DNA of 64,000 nt from Odontesthes bonariensis (taxonomy: Eukaryota; Chordata; Actinopteri; Atheriniformes; Atherinopsidae): positions 3,250,476 through 3,314,475 of the forward strand of contig NC_134527.1 of the NCBI RefSeq assembly GCF_027942865.1, written 5' to 3'. Made by a program: the position numbers and the translations under genes. Each line of letters opens with the position of its first letter. The stretch's first letter is position 1. Positions 12,869 to 21,735 of the stretch are shown here, piece after piece. Below the pieces are notes generated by a model, which was not told the DNA's origin, did not search any database, and saw nothing but the letters and a program-made list of their open reading frames with translations.

Positions 12869-13110
12869 TTATATATACATTTTTTAATATATATATATAA
12901 AAAATGTCCCGTATGAATATTTGTTAAACAACAGATGCCTTAAATCAGAGACCAGCGTTAGCCGGTAAGCTAACTGCTACCATCACTGCAACTGATGCAA
13001 TAAGCCAGACACGCAGGATCAAGCTAACTGCTACTAGCTAGCTAAGCTAAGCTCATCTCTTCCTTACCCACAGAGACTTGTTCCACACCTTTCGTTATCT
13101 CCGTCGTCAT
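22..13110 (-). CDS. nars1: Asparaginyl-tRNA synthetase, cytosolic (3' end outside window)
   Basis: Attaches asparagine to tRNA-Asn in the cytosol, using ATP. Fourteen minus-strand exons join in one frame: 13068-13110 (ATG at 13108-13110), 10351-10433, 10195-10260, 9899-9991, 8075-8164, 6670-6748, 6523-6593, 6293-6373, 4185-4406, 2606-2805, 1367-1502, 1094-1207, 307-438, 22-153. They give 514 residues. The animal enzyme is about 548, so one more exon with class II motif 3 should lie left of the window. Visible parts are a lysine-rich N-terminal extension (KNLEEAKK), the OB-fold anticodon domain ([14 protein letters not shown], then [12 protein letters not shown]), and the class IIb core with motif 2 region [20 protein letters not shown]. 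All splice sites are GT-AG except the donor at 10349-10350, which is GC. The short exons 13068-13110 and 6670-6748 were found by splice phase and similarity. Identity rests on recognised protein similarity and perfect phase closure. The introns carry several transposons and three large tandem arrays. Confidence 0.96.
439..1093. repeat. NARS1 intron with a dispersed fish repeat
   Basis: This intron is unremarkable except for about 785-952, which alternates motifs such as ACTTGAGTA and TTACTTTTACT and ends in CTACCCACCTC. The same family recurs at about 38512-38630 in a TXNL1 intron, where it starts AGAGGTGGGTAG. It is probably the end of a non-autonomous DNA transposon; I did not find its partner end here. 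Confidence 0.5.
1605..2459. mobile_element. Non-autonomous hAT element in a NARS1 intron
   Basis: The ends read AAGGGATGGGAA and, at the other side, TTCCCATCCCTA, an inverted pair. The flanks GTTACATG (1597-1604) and GTTATATG (2460-2467) match at 7 of 8 bases, the size of a hAT target duplication. No transposase is encoded. The interior holds an AT-rich minisatellite of about 33 bp per unit (about 1907-2214; unit contains CATTTTTTATTTTATTTTAA) and four copies of a 12-bp unit GAGCCTGCCACT (2225-2264). A relative of the same family lies at 15730-17124. Confidence 0.85.
3014..3240. mobile_element. Remnant MITE next to the 7-bp array
   Basis: It starts GGCTGTGTTCCAAACCGCAT and continues with sequence also found in the more complete MITE at 52791-53352, including TGCATACT motifs, a GATGCAACGTAACGTGACGTC stretch and an AATGCATTGTGGGTAAAC stretch. 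The far end of the element is missing and the 7-bp tandem array stands in its place. Confidence 0.75.
3241..4083. repeat. 7-bp minisatellite of three unit types
   Basis: About 120 tandem copies of a 7-bp unit occur as three main forms: TATGCAG, TATGTAG and TATGCGG. Because 7 is not a multiple of 3 and the unit holds no stop codon, several frames stay open for hundreds of codons (repeating ILHTAY). These are not genes, although one such frame runs into the true NARS1 exon 4185-4406. The unit matches the subterminal sequence of the adjoining MITE (compare AGTATGCGG at 53328-53338), so the array probably grew from the transposon end. Confidence 0.92.
4597..6290. repeat. 19/20-bp VNTR at a NARS1 splice donor
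   Basis: About 88 head-to-tail units share the core GGTGTGGGATC followed by a variable tail: CTGCGGCA, CTGCAGCA, ATGCGGCA, ATGCAGCA (19 bp) or AATGCAGCA (20 bp). A few units around 5761-5835 carry an extra CAG. Nearly all frames are open on both strands because the unit lacks stops and has two lengths; these are not proteins. The array ends a few bases from the GT donor (6291-6292) of NARS1 exon 6293-6373, so in the transcript the intron opens with a handful of unique bases and then the repeat. Confidence 0.95.
6749..8074. other. NARS1 intron, mostly unrecognised, AT-rich
   Basis: No gene or clear transposon is visible from 6749 to about 7640. From about 7640 to 7830 the sequence is low complexity, with ACAC, TATATA, AAATAAAT and AATAAT runs. 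Short open frames here have no recognisable similarity and are not called. Confidence 0.6.
8230..9561. repeat. 55-bp VNTR derived from an L2 LINE 3' end
   Basis: About 24 units of 55 bp (56 bp where TTTGGGA becomes TTTGGTGA) lie between two NARS1 exons. Unit landmarks are CAGAGCCTTCAGTTATCAGG and CTCTGTGGAACCAGCTGCCA. Read in one frame the unit encodes LWNQLPVW, a phrase typical of the C-terminus of fish L2 reverse transcriptase. The array is followed directly by an L2-type 3' tail, so it most likely expanded from that LINE. Confidence 0.93.
9562..9713 (+). mobile_element. L2 (Maui-like) LINE 3' tail
   Basis: Contains the characteristic tail with GGCTTGACTTGGACTTTATT, AAGTGCCTTGAGATGACATT and TTTGGCGCTTTATAAATAAA. 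Closely similar tails lie at about 14756-14910 and 48003-48160. It continues without a break from the 55-bp array. Confidence 0.8.
10349..10350 (-). other. nars1: GC splice donor of a NARS1 intron
   Basis: On the minus strand the exon ends CTGAAG and the intron opens gcaagt, the preferred form of GC donors. The intron (10261-10350) ends in cctcacag before exon 10195-10260. Using GC here is the only way I found to join LK to [11 protein letters not shown] in frame. GC-AG introns are a minor but normal class in vertebrates. Confidence 0.85.
10614..11482. mobile_element. hAT element of the family that splits the TRIM genes
   Basis: It begins TAGGGGTGGGACGATATG and ends TCGCCCACTCTA. It is flanked by perfect 8-bp duplications ATTTTTAA (10606-10613 and 11483-11490), which identifies a hAT. 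Interior landmarks such as CTACTTAACATGTACAGCAT and GGGCTAGTTTTAACATAACT are shared with the elements at 22786-25299 and 32304-33072. No transposase is encoded. It lies in NARS1 intron 1 and carries a nested element at 10691-11109. Its TTAA site near 11225 is empty, showing the ancestral state of a site occupied in the TRIM copies. Confidence 0.92.
10691..11109. mobile_element. Nested TIR element (ACACTGGAAAAA family)
   Basis: The ends ACACTGGAAAAAAA and TTTTTTTTCCAGTGT are inverted repeats. The surrounding hAT is interrupted here compared with its relatives. A relative lies reversed at about 45312-45668, sharing GCTAATTTCAAGATCACTTT and CACTAGTTCCATTGGCAGAT. The superfamily is not certain; I could not fix the target duplication. 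Confidence 0.7.
11620..12057. repeat. Dispersed duplicated segment, copy 1
   Basis: Shares AATGAGAACGGTCACTGGGA and AGAAGTCATTGTGTGAAG with 15431-15690, and GACACTAAGTTCAGTCTGAA with about 17219-17240. The second copy is split by the hAT at 15730-17124. The nature of the unit is unknown. Confidence 0.75.
12062..12401. mobile_element. TTAA-flanked MITE (AGGGATAGTTCGCC family)
   Basis: 340 bp with inverted ends of about 70 bp, AGGGATAGTTCGCCTC and GAGGCGAACTATCCCT, flanked by TTAA (12058-12061 and 12402-12405). A TTAA duplication is typical of piggyBac and Kolobok elements. Other copies are 32533-32873, part of 39412-40740, and part of 49924-50586. No coding capacity. Confidence 0.9.
12557..12905. 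repeat. TA microsatellites
   Basis: Long alternating TA runs at about 12557-12617, 12826-12860 and 12889-12900, with ordinary intron sequence between them. They lie in NARS1 intron 1. Confidence 0.95.
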
Positions 13111-13310
13111 GTCGGCTCGGGTTCGACAGCACTCCGATGAGGAACAAACTGACTAATTTTAGTTTAAAAAAAAAAATAAAGATGATAATTTAAACGCAGC
13201 AGAGGCGGCTGCCGGCGACGTCTGCTTTGCCCAACGTGCAATTTTGCATCAGCCCTGACGCAGAGACGTGACGTGGGAGGACGTTGTGGACAACGGATAT
13301 GAGTTGGGGC
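13111..13310 (-). promoter_or_regulatory. nars1: Probable NARS1 5' UTR and promoter
   Basis: The region directly upstream of the NARS1 ATG is moderately CpG-rich and has no obvious TATA box, as expected for a housekeeping gene. The transcription start cannot be fixed by eye. A 605-bp inverted-repeat element begins only 200 bases upstream of the ATG, so the promoter must be compact or include that element. Confidence 0.5.
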
Positions 13311-13915
13311 ATGTAGCGACCCGACGTGAGTACTTACCCGATGTGAGTAAGTGTGTGTGTGTGTGTATATATATATATTTTTTTATTATTATATATATTT
13401 TTGTCATTCACCAATGTATGCAAAAGTAATCATATAAAACCAGTTAGTATATATTTTGCAAAATTAATCGTATAAAACCAGTTAGTCTACTGTTTATGTC
13501 CCCTTAATTTTGAAATGAAATTCTTTTTTTTTTTTTTTTTTTACTACTATATTTCAATATTGACTATGCGCATTCAGCTCTTGGTTGGTCTTGTGCTTGA
13601 CTCCCAACATAGATTAGTGTAATCCTAAAGTTTTAAAACAATGGTGTTTATAAGACTTTCAGTCCAGTCTGCTTGACAGCGCGTGTGTAGTGGTAAATGG
13701 TAGACAATAGCACCAAACGGCGTCGTACTAATCTTATATTGTTATTGTTTCGTGTCAACCGTGAGATTACTTCTGCTCATGCGCGACTCACAGCGCGACT
13801 CACATCGGGTAGCAGTGGTACCGCAAAGCATTCGTGATGTTTGAAACGCACGTAAATACTCGCCCGGATATCCGGAGTACTCACATCCGGTAAGCACTCA
13901 CGTCGGGTCGCTACA
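13311..13915. mobile_element. TIR element beside the NARS1 promoter
   Basis: The ends ATGTAGCGACCCGACGTGAG and CTCACGTCGGGTCGCTACAT are perfect inverted repeats, with related inner repeats (ACCCGATGTGAGTA and TACTCACATCCGGTA). The interior is AT-rich with no transposase. I could not identify the target duplication or superfamily. Confidence 0.75.
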
Positions 13916-15430
13916 TCGCTACAGGGCACAGCCCTGGTTGGGGGCAGGTTGCCGAAGCTGATTGGCCAGCGTGTGTTCCTGTCAAACACATGGTGCATTC
14001 GCGTTACCTCGGAAATGAAGATATTAAGGATACTTTGACCTGTGACTCATCAGATCAAGAACAATCAAAGAAACATTTTACGCTTAAATTAAAGGTAAAT
14101 AAAGACTTAGAAACACCTTGCATTGATTACAGATTTAAATACTTCTTGTGGTGTTTAAAAAAAATATATATATTATTGTTTTCTCCAGCTGGGCCTCCGA
14201 AACACACATACAGCACAATTCCAAGCTGCCGTTGAATCCAGCATGTGTGTCCTGAACACATTTTTTATGTGAACACGATAGGTGCCTAACGGAAAAACAA
14301 CAAATAAATAAATAAATAAATAAGCTGAATTGCTGTACAGAAATTAATTTAGAAAAATCTAGAATTAAAAAATAAGTCAGGAAAAACACGTCGAACATGC
14401 ACAGAGTTTTAAAAAATTAAAAAAGAAAATCAATACTGAAATAGTTCTTGGTATTTGCTAAAAAGCCGATAATTTCTAAAAGAATTTGAAGACATTTAAT
14501 TTTTAATTTAGAATAGAATAGAATAGAATAGAAAAATACTTTATTTATCCCCCAATGGGGGAAATTCAAATTCGTCAAGTAGCTCAACATTTTTTTAAAT
14601 ATTTACAATGATTGTATTAACAACAATAAAACAACAATAATAACACAACTACTATCTAAATAATAATAAATGACTAAATGATCAAATAAACAAATAAATA
14701 AAAATAAAAAGCAGTTAAGAAAGCAGGCTTTGTGGAAGAAGAAAAAAACGGACAAATTAATGATATATAAATGCATTGGATTGTTTTTAAATTAATTATG
14801 ATTGCAATGAATTGAATTCCAATTGGCTTGAATTGGACTGTATTATTTAGGTGCCTTGAGAAGACATTTGTTGTAATTTGGCGCTATATAAATAAACTGA
14901 ACTGAAAAAAAGAAAACCATACAGAAAAAAATACATCCATAGCCTACACTAAAAAAAACTACAAAGACCTTGCTACTCAGCAGAATGACAAGTGGTAATA
15001 TGCAGCTGTACAACAGTTCCCCATGCATCAGAAAGTGGTGATAAAGGGGTACCCTGTGTAGAAAGCTCCAGTGTGGAATTAATATACCTTAAACCTTTGG
15101 AAGATACAAGCATTCCTGTGGGGGATGTTTTTCTGGGTAAAGACCAGATGTGAGCAGTCTACACAAAGGAAAGGAAACTGAAATCGCCTAATTTACAACC
15201 ACCTTCGGCCTATGAAAGCTTTTGGGAGTGGATTTAGCAACAGACTTTTGCCATAAACATGAGGGATGCCTTAACAACTCAAGAACCCTTTTTTTGGAGA
15301 AGTGGGAGACTAACCCATTTCCTATCTTATCTGGACCAATAAATCGAAGTTGACAACCCTGCATCGATGAATTAATTAGGTGCTACAGTCAACAATTCAG
15401 CATACACGTGTAATGGGTGAAATGGTGCTA
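13916..15430. other. Intergenic region with LINE tails
   Basis: No gene is seen. From about 14510 there are AGAAT repeats, then ACTTTATTTATCCCCCAATG, resembling fish LINE 3' ends. At about 14756-14910 there is an L2 tail with AAGTGCCTTGAG-like and TTTGGCGCTATATAAATAAA motifs. The remainder is unrecognised. Confidence 0.55.
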
Positions 15431-15721
15431 AAATGAGAACGGTCACTGGGAAATTCCAGGCGTCGACAATCGCCCCAACGGAAGAACCTTCCCTCCAAAG
15501 CCAAATTTCTGCTTCAGTATGCTCAACATTCGTCTATTGTTCCAATGTTGCTCTGATTGTAATTGTAATTGCAGAGAAGTCATTGTGTGAAGTTAAACGG
15601 ACCGGACGCGCTTGCCTTCTTCTGCTCACAAAAAGCAAGAAAAGTGAAAGTAAACTGCCCCGTGGAGCCATGAGTCATCCATGGACAAACTCCAGAGGCC
15701 CACTAGATAAAAAAAACAACA
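15431..15721. repeat. Dispersed duplicated segment, copy 2 (left part)
   Basis: Matches 11620-11910 and resumes after the hAT insertion at about 17170-17260. It is the host sequence into which the hAT at 15730-17124 inserted. Confidence 0.75.
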
Positions 15722-15729
15722 ACTATTAT

Positions 15730-17124
15730 TAGGGATGGGAATTGATAAGATTTTTACGATTCCAATTCCATTTTCGATTCTGCTTAACGATTCGGTTCTT
15801 CATCGGTTCCCTTATCGATTCTCATTTGGAGAAAAAGGACAACAAACCGGTCGATTAGCATCAACTTTGTTTAGTTTAGAAGTAACACGAGTCATGACCT
15901 CACAAACCCAACAACGGTGAGGTCCACATTGGTCTATCCTGGCCTGGGTAATTTAACTCTTCCTGCTCTGGTGAAAGGAGAAGCTGGAGGTAGAGGTGAA
16001 CTGGGGGTAGTACCACCAGCCTCTGAGCCAGTCAGGCTCTGTCTCTCATGATTTCATCTAAATGTAATGCCTGAGAAGGCATTCATTTAACCTTAACCGT
16101 TACTAACAGCAGCTTTTACAATGAGGCAAATGGTGCTAACATGATAGGCAGTGTTTGTTAGTTAGTTACCTGCAGTGTTAGCCGAGGACATGCTAACGTT
16201 GCTGGGTTCAGATTCACCAACATTGGTCCGGAGCAGATCGAAAACGCGACATTCATTCATAGTTATTGCATGTTGGTAGTATTTCCTCCCATGGGCGTCG
16301 CACCTGTGGGGGATGGGGGTGTTTCGACACCCCCACTTTTACAGCAAGATGATTTCACACCCCCACATTTTCCAAAGGTAAACCGGTTTGCCCCATGGAT
16401 GTATTATATTAACGGTTTGCCCAACCTCGTAGTGCACCAACATAAAATGTGTTTTAAAGACTCTGTACCCTCTTTAGAATAATTCCATCCAGATTTGAGC
16501 AGTCTAACTATTGTAGTTTCCATACAGGACCTAGTTTAGGGTAATGAGAATACAACAAAAAAACAGTAAAATGGCCCTGTTCTGCATTTTCACAAATCAG
16601 AAAAAGGTTTCACAAATCCCAAACAAGGTTTTAATGAATCTACAGCCTCTTTAGAATAATTCTATCCAGATTTGAGCTGTGTAACTATTGTAGTTTCCAT
16701 ACAGGACCAAGTTTAGGGCGATCAAAATGCAAAAATGCAGTGAAATGGCCCCTTATGCCCATCCATTTAATTCGCGAATCGGATTCCAACTTCAGCGTGG
16801 TGTCTATGGGCTTGATGTGGCGCTCATGTGCCCCCCCACATTTAAAATCACTGCTCCACCCCTGTTTCCTCCCTTTGGTGAAATATTCACTTTGCAAGTT
16901 GCCCTGTTGTCGTCTTTTTTAGGGATGTGTAATCAAACTTTCGAGCGTTTGTAGCGCTTGGGCGCCATGTTTACTGTTGGCTGCTGGCTGCACTGGACTC
17001 GCCACGCAACGTTGCGTGGTGACGTCATTCGCGCCCACTGGAATCGATAAGGGAATCGTTTGCAAAATCGCCAAACGATTCCAAGGAACACTCAACAAGA
17101 ACCGGTTTTCGATTCCCATCCCTA
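15730..17124. mobile_element. hAT element with perfect 8-bp duplication
   Basis: The ends are TAGGGATGGGAATTG and TTCGATTCCCATCCCTA. The flanks ACTATTAT (15722-15729 and 17125-17132) match perfectly. Same family as 1605-2459. Inside, a segment with CTATTGTAGTTTCCATACAG occurs twice, about 177 bp apart (near 16510 and 16687), a tandem duplication. No intact transposase. Confidence 0.9.
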
Positions 17125-17259
17125 ACTATTATTGAGGTTATTAACAACATTGAGGTGAGAGATTTGAATTTAGTACCTGCAACCGTTTTTTGTCATCTGA
17201 CGCCCAAGTGTATAGATGGGACACTAAGTTCAGTCTGAACTTTAACTAGACAGGTTTTA

Positions 17260-17590
17260 AAAGGTCAAGGTCACGTTTATTTATATAGCACCTTATAACT
17301 ATCCGGGTTGACCAAAGTGCTTTACATAAATAAATAACAATAAAATTCAACAGATCCATTTAACAAAGCGAGAGAACCAGATGCCTAAATAGAACTGGAA
17401 ATTACTTTACTTAGATTCAAGGTGTCTACATGCACTTAATAACTCAGTCTGATTGTAATTTAGCCAATAATCCGATCCTTTCAGTGCCATGTGACCCCAC
17501 TGAGTAATAACTGATGAGGCCAAAGAACAGGGGGGCGCGTATCATAGAGTGTACAGGTCGATGATAACGGTGACTCGGTGCTGTCAGAGA
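17260..17590. repeat. LINE/SINE-like tail and dispersed repeat
   Basis: About 17270-17350 reads TTTATTTATATAGCACCTTA then CAAAGTGCTTTACATAAATA, typical of fish retroposon tails. About 17395-17520 is a reverse copy of part of 57290-57440 (shared AATAACTCAGTCTGATTGTA). Confidence 0.6.
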
Positions 17591-18408
17591 TCGTATATTG
17601 TGATCCTTTCATGCCACTAAGAAAATAAACTAAATTTTGTTTGAATAAAAACTGCTTTATTGGAGGAGAAAAAAAGTGCTCAAATTAATTTCTTTCAGCA
17701 AAAGTTTAATGAGTACTTACAGTTATATGAATAAAGCAATGTTTTTAACTCCAAGGTCTTATCAGGATACAATAAAAATCACCCGGTCATGACCAGCATC
17801 ATGATTAGGTCAGTCAGGGCTCAGATGAAAAACATTGCGTGACATCTTACACCGCCTTATTTATTTAACAGAAACTAAGACACAAGGATGAAGCAGTGAA
17901 ATCTGGTAGAAAAACCTGAAAACGTTCAGGGGAAATCAGCTTAACATCTGCAAAACAGACAAATATGTTTAAAAAATGGAATTGTTTTGAAGTTGGGGAT
18001 TAGCTTTGAACTCCAGAAAAACAATTGTTACAATCATTTTGTGTCCCTGACCCAAAAATGACCCAAATCATTCTTTAGTAACTGATTTTTTTTAGGGTAA
18101 ACCTGTACAGTATTTACATCAGCACTGGGATTTCCACACTGAGTATCAGAATAATCATGGCAACTTTGTGCAGCTTCCAGTCCAGTCCCGGACTCTTGAG
18201 TGGGGCAAAAAAATAATAAGACAGCAATAAAACAATGTGATTTACATATCTAAAAAAAGGCAAAATCAGTCATTATTCATGGTGACTCTCTGACAGATGC
18301 CCACTGGTGTCCAGTTATTACATTCTTTTGTCTTTTGGACTCTTATTCCAAATAAAGTCCAATGATGGAAAGACGTGAAGACGTCTGGTGAGCAGAGGCG
18401 GGAAAGTA

Positions 18409-18991
18409 CGGAAGCCCGGAGCGGACGTGTTACGTACAAACTTTTTTTTATGGTTTTCTCGAGATAACGAGATAATTTACCGCTGGTTTTCGAGGCCAAT
18501 TTTTCTCCCCAGAGATAACTTTCATATCGGCCCGCGTCCTTTAAGGAGACGGCCGGCTCGACTGCAGCTCAGCAGGCGTTTACACCTCAGTGATCCTGCT
18601 GATGTAGTCGACTTCATCAGTGACCAGGCCGTCTCCATGGTTACCGAATGATGCACGAGAGGTGCTGTTATTGTGTTCTCGAGACAACGAGATAAATAAC
18701 TCGTTTTCTCGAGAAAACGAAATGCTCGTCACACCAGCGGGATTTGCTTTGTGCATTTTCACAAACGCTCCATGTTTGATTCATAGGCGACTTTATTCAG
18801 TTTCCAATGAAAGGGGGTAAAAATGGGTAAAAACCTTTGCCAGAAATACATATAAACACATATAAACACATATAAACAGGGGCGGACTGGGGAGAAAAAG
18901 TGACCTCGAAAACCATCCGTAAATTAACTCGTTATCACGAGAAAACCATCAAAAAAAAGTTTATACGTACCGCGTCCCCTCTGGGCTTCCG
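18409..18991. mobile_element. Long-TIR MITE with TA flanks
   Basis: Ends CGGAAGCCCGGAG and CTCTGGGCTTCCG lie between TA dinucleotides (18407-18408 and 18992-18993). The arms extend for about 80-90 bp with CTCGAGATAACGAGATAATT and its counterpart. A TA target suggests a Tc1/mariner or pogo origin. No transposase. Copies of TCTCGAGA-type motifs also occur in the centre. Confidence 0.75.
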
Positions 18992-19109
18992 TAGGAATGG
19001 CCGCTTGAAGAATCTTTCATTTCCATCATGTTGCAGGATGAGTTTGTTTCTTAATGGGTCAAAAAAAAAAAAAAAAAAAGGTAAAAAGATTTTAAAAAGT
19101 GCACGAATG

Positions 19110-19491
19110 TCTTCAATCTGTGCGAGCCACGGCCTTCTACAGTGTAAAGTTGTACACAAAGTTCATTACACTAATTTGAGGCTATCTCGGATTTACTCCA
19201 ATATAACCGATTCCTGTAACAGGTGCAAACAATCCCCAGCCGACCATTAACATATGTTTTGGTTTCGCCCAGGCTCGCCACATTTTGGTCTAAAATCTTT
19301 AAAACTCTTAGCACAGCTTACAACACTACTATTTCTCCGGATCCCCTCTTGGCCCTATTTGGTTCCCCCCTGCAGCCTCTTGCATCTAAAGTTTGAGAGG
19401 AAGAATGGTTAGAATGGAAGGCTTCTCTGTTGCGCTGTACTGCTACGTTGCTACCTGTGAAATTGCTTCCAATAAAGAAAGTCTATTAAAA
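19110..19491 (+). mobile_element. 5'-truncated Tx1/L1-like retroposon
   Basis: Flanked by perfect 16-bp duplications AAAAAGTGCACGAATG (19094-19109 and 19492-19507). It ends AATAAAGAAAGTCTATTAAA plus an A-run, so it is inserted in plus orientation. The upstream part encodes VVHKVHYTNLRLSRIY and CNRCKQSPA, matching the C-terminal region of Tx1-clade L1 reverse transcriptases. Absent from the right arm, so it post-dates the duplication. Confidence 0.85.
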
Positions 19492-19814
19492 AAAAAGTGC
19501 ACGAATGAAAACCAAAGCTTGAATAAAAAGGACAGCACGGGAAACAGTACACATAAAAAAATGTAGGGATCGTCAGTCAGTCTGACATCCAGGGGCCCGT
19601 TGCACAAAAGTAGGATTTAGACATCCAGGATGAGTTACTTAGCCAGGTTCAAGGAATCCAAAACATGGCGCCCAGGCTTAGTTGGTTGCACAAAGGCCAA
19701 TCCAGGATGAGCAGACACGGATTCATTAAGCCAGGTGAAAGCGATCCTGGATAAGTGCTGCACACGGCTTTCTTAAATAGACCCCACGATCGATCATAGA
19801 TTCACTGATTCACC

Positions 19815-19976
19815 ATGGCAACAAGGGCGGCGTATTTCTCCCCAGCGGAGCAATAATTATTAATGGAAGCATATGAAGAGGTGACAGAGAAAATAAAACA
19901 AAAAGGAAATACTTCCACAGTTAAAAAACAAAGGGAGCAAGCGTGGCAAACCATTGCTGACCGCCTGAATGCGTAA
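19815..19976 (+). pseudogene. Harbinger Myb/SANT-like ORF, broken
   Basis: Starts MATRAAYFSPAEQ, then has an in-frame TAA, then continues LLMEAYEEVTEKIKQ and KKQREQAWQTIADRLNA, which resembles the trihelix-type DNA-binding protein of Harbinger elements. The stop codon and loss of downstream sequence make it non-functional. Confidence 0.75.
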
Positions 19977-20343
19977 GTAGTGCACAAATACACACTCACC
20001 ACTCCACTGAAATTATCACAATTAGGCAGTGTTCGAACTACGGGGGACTCGGGGGATCCGAGACCCCCTGAAACTGACACGAGACCCCCCCGAAAACATG
20101 ATTTGGGAAATATTGGCAAAATGTGATTTCCCCTGATGAGTTATGATTGCAGACGCGATGCGTGTGGAGGTGTGGAGCCTGTGTGCGTAATTGGCATAAA
20201 GCTGTGCTGTCCGCCGCGTATGATTCTGTATAGCTTCTCATGTGTTTGAGTCAAGCGCAAGCAAGCAACGCCAGCAAATGCCATTACAGTTACAATTACA
20301 ATGTTAACATTCAGCGTAAGATACTCATTGCATCGTATTACAG

Positions 20344-21131
20344 GTTTCCCCAATGTCATTGGTGCAGTGGACTGCACACACATCAAAATAAAACCCCCCT
20401 CAGGTGGCCATGAGGGGGATTTTGTGAACAGGAAAAACTTCCACAGCATCAATGTACAGGTGAACATGACTTTTGATAAAGTTATTTAATGAACACTGTA
20501 CATTGCCTGTGATGTGCATTAATTGGTTTAACATCTTATCATTTCAGATGGTCTGCAATGCTGACTATTTGATCAGTAATGTTGTGGCAAAGTGGCCCGG
20601 CTCGGTCCACGACTCCCGAGTGTTTCGGAACTCAGAGATCTATCAGCGCCTATCACAAGGTGAGCCACAGAACCTCTATTGATAACCACTTTTAACATCA
20701 TGGCTGTGTTAAGAATGTCACTACTTATGAGGTTGTGATGGTAACATTTTGTATTCACAGGTGAATTCCTGGGTGTATTGCTGGGTGACAGAGGGTACGC
20801 CTGCCAGCCTTTTCTGCTCACTCCATTTGCAGACCCTCTGGAGGCACAACTGGCATACAACCATGCCCATGCCAGAACAAGGGCCCGGATAGAAATGACA
20901 TTTGGCCTACTGAAGGCACGCTTTCAGTGTCTGACCCACCTGAGAGTCAGCCCAGACAGGGCATGTGATATCACTGTGGCCTGTGCTGTCCTCCACAATG
21001 TGGCCTGCCTGAGAAAGGAGAGGGCCCCCAGAGTGCCAGCTCTCATAGACTGGGACATTCCTGCCATCTTCCCGGATGACGACTGTGGTCGGCTGGTCAG
21101 AGACCAATATGTGTTAAATTATTTTAATTAA
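20344..21131 (+). pseudogene. HARBI1-like DDE transposase, N-terminus missing
   Basis: Three exons join in frame: 20344-20459, 20548-20659 and 20761-21131. All junctions have GT-AG borders. The catalytic residues are present in order: D in IGAVDCTH, D in PGSVHDSRVF and E in RARIEMTFGLLKARF. The C-terminus is complete to a stop at 21131, but the upstream coding part expected in HARBI1-type proteins is not found in the element. It is therefore probably inactive, although the catalytic core is unbroken. Confidence 0.85.
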
Positions 21132-21735
21132 TATGCATGTTGATTTAAGTTGGGCCTGCAATGGCAGAGGAATTTTTGTTAGGTTTTTGTGCTGTATAGG
21201 CAAGGCAATTTTATTTGTATTACCATTTTTACAAACAGTTTGTCTCAAACTGCATGCTTTGATTCTGTGCTTTTTGTCTTGTAGAGCACTGTGTGACTTC
21301 AGTTTTGAAAGGAGCTGATGGTTTACTTGCTTTGATTCATCCTTGTTCAATAAAGGAACATCATGGTACTCTCTAATGTGCATTTATATTTATATGGTGA
21401 TGTACTTTATGTGTAGTCTGTGGGAAACTAAATTATCTAGTGGTTCATCTAAAATCATCAGTTATCTAAAATGATTTCAATTAATGATCACAAATGTTTC
21501 AATAATGATAGTGGGTATAGTTAAATGTTTTAACAATATGTTCTAGGCAGTGGAATAAATATTGGCTTCCATTTGTGGCGACCGCTGACTGAGATAAGGA
21601 ATGAGATTAAATAGATCCTGGAACTTAGCCTGGTCTGGAGCAGGCTAGCTTCACAGAATAAATCTCCATGGTAACTTACGTCTGAACGTATCCCACTTTT
21701 GTGCAACGGGCCCCTGCTCTGACTGCTCACACATT

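Larger units (their letters stand above)
19591..21715 (+). mobile_element. PIF/Harbinger transposon
   Basis: Perfect terminal repeats AGGGGCCCGTTGCACAAAAG and CTTTTGTGCAACGGGCCCCT. The right arm of the duplication keeps the empty site (near 34121-34124), so the insertion is younger than the duplication. It holds remnants of the two usual Harbinger genes, a Myb/SANT-like protein (19815 on) and a DDE transposase (20344-21131). Between them, about 20030-20280, is unrelated sequence starting near GCAGTGTTCGAACTACGGGG that seems to have replaced the transposase N-terminus. Confidence 0.93.
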
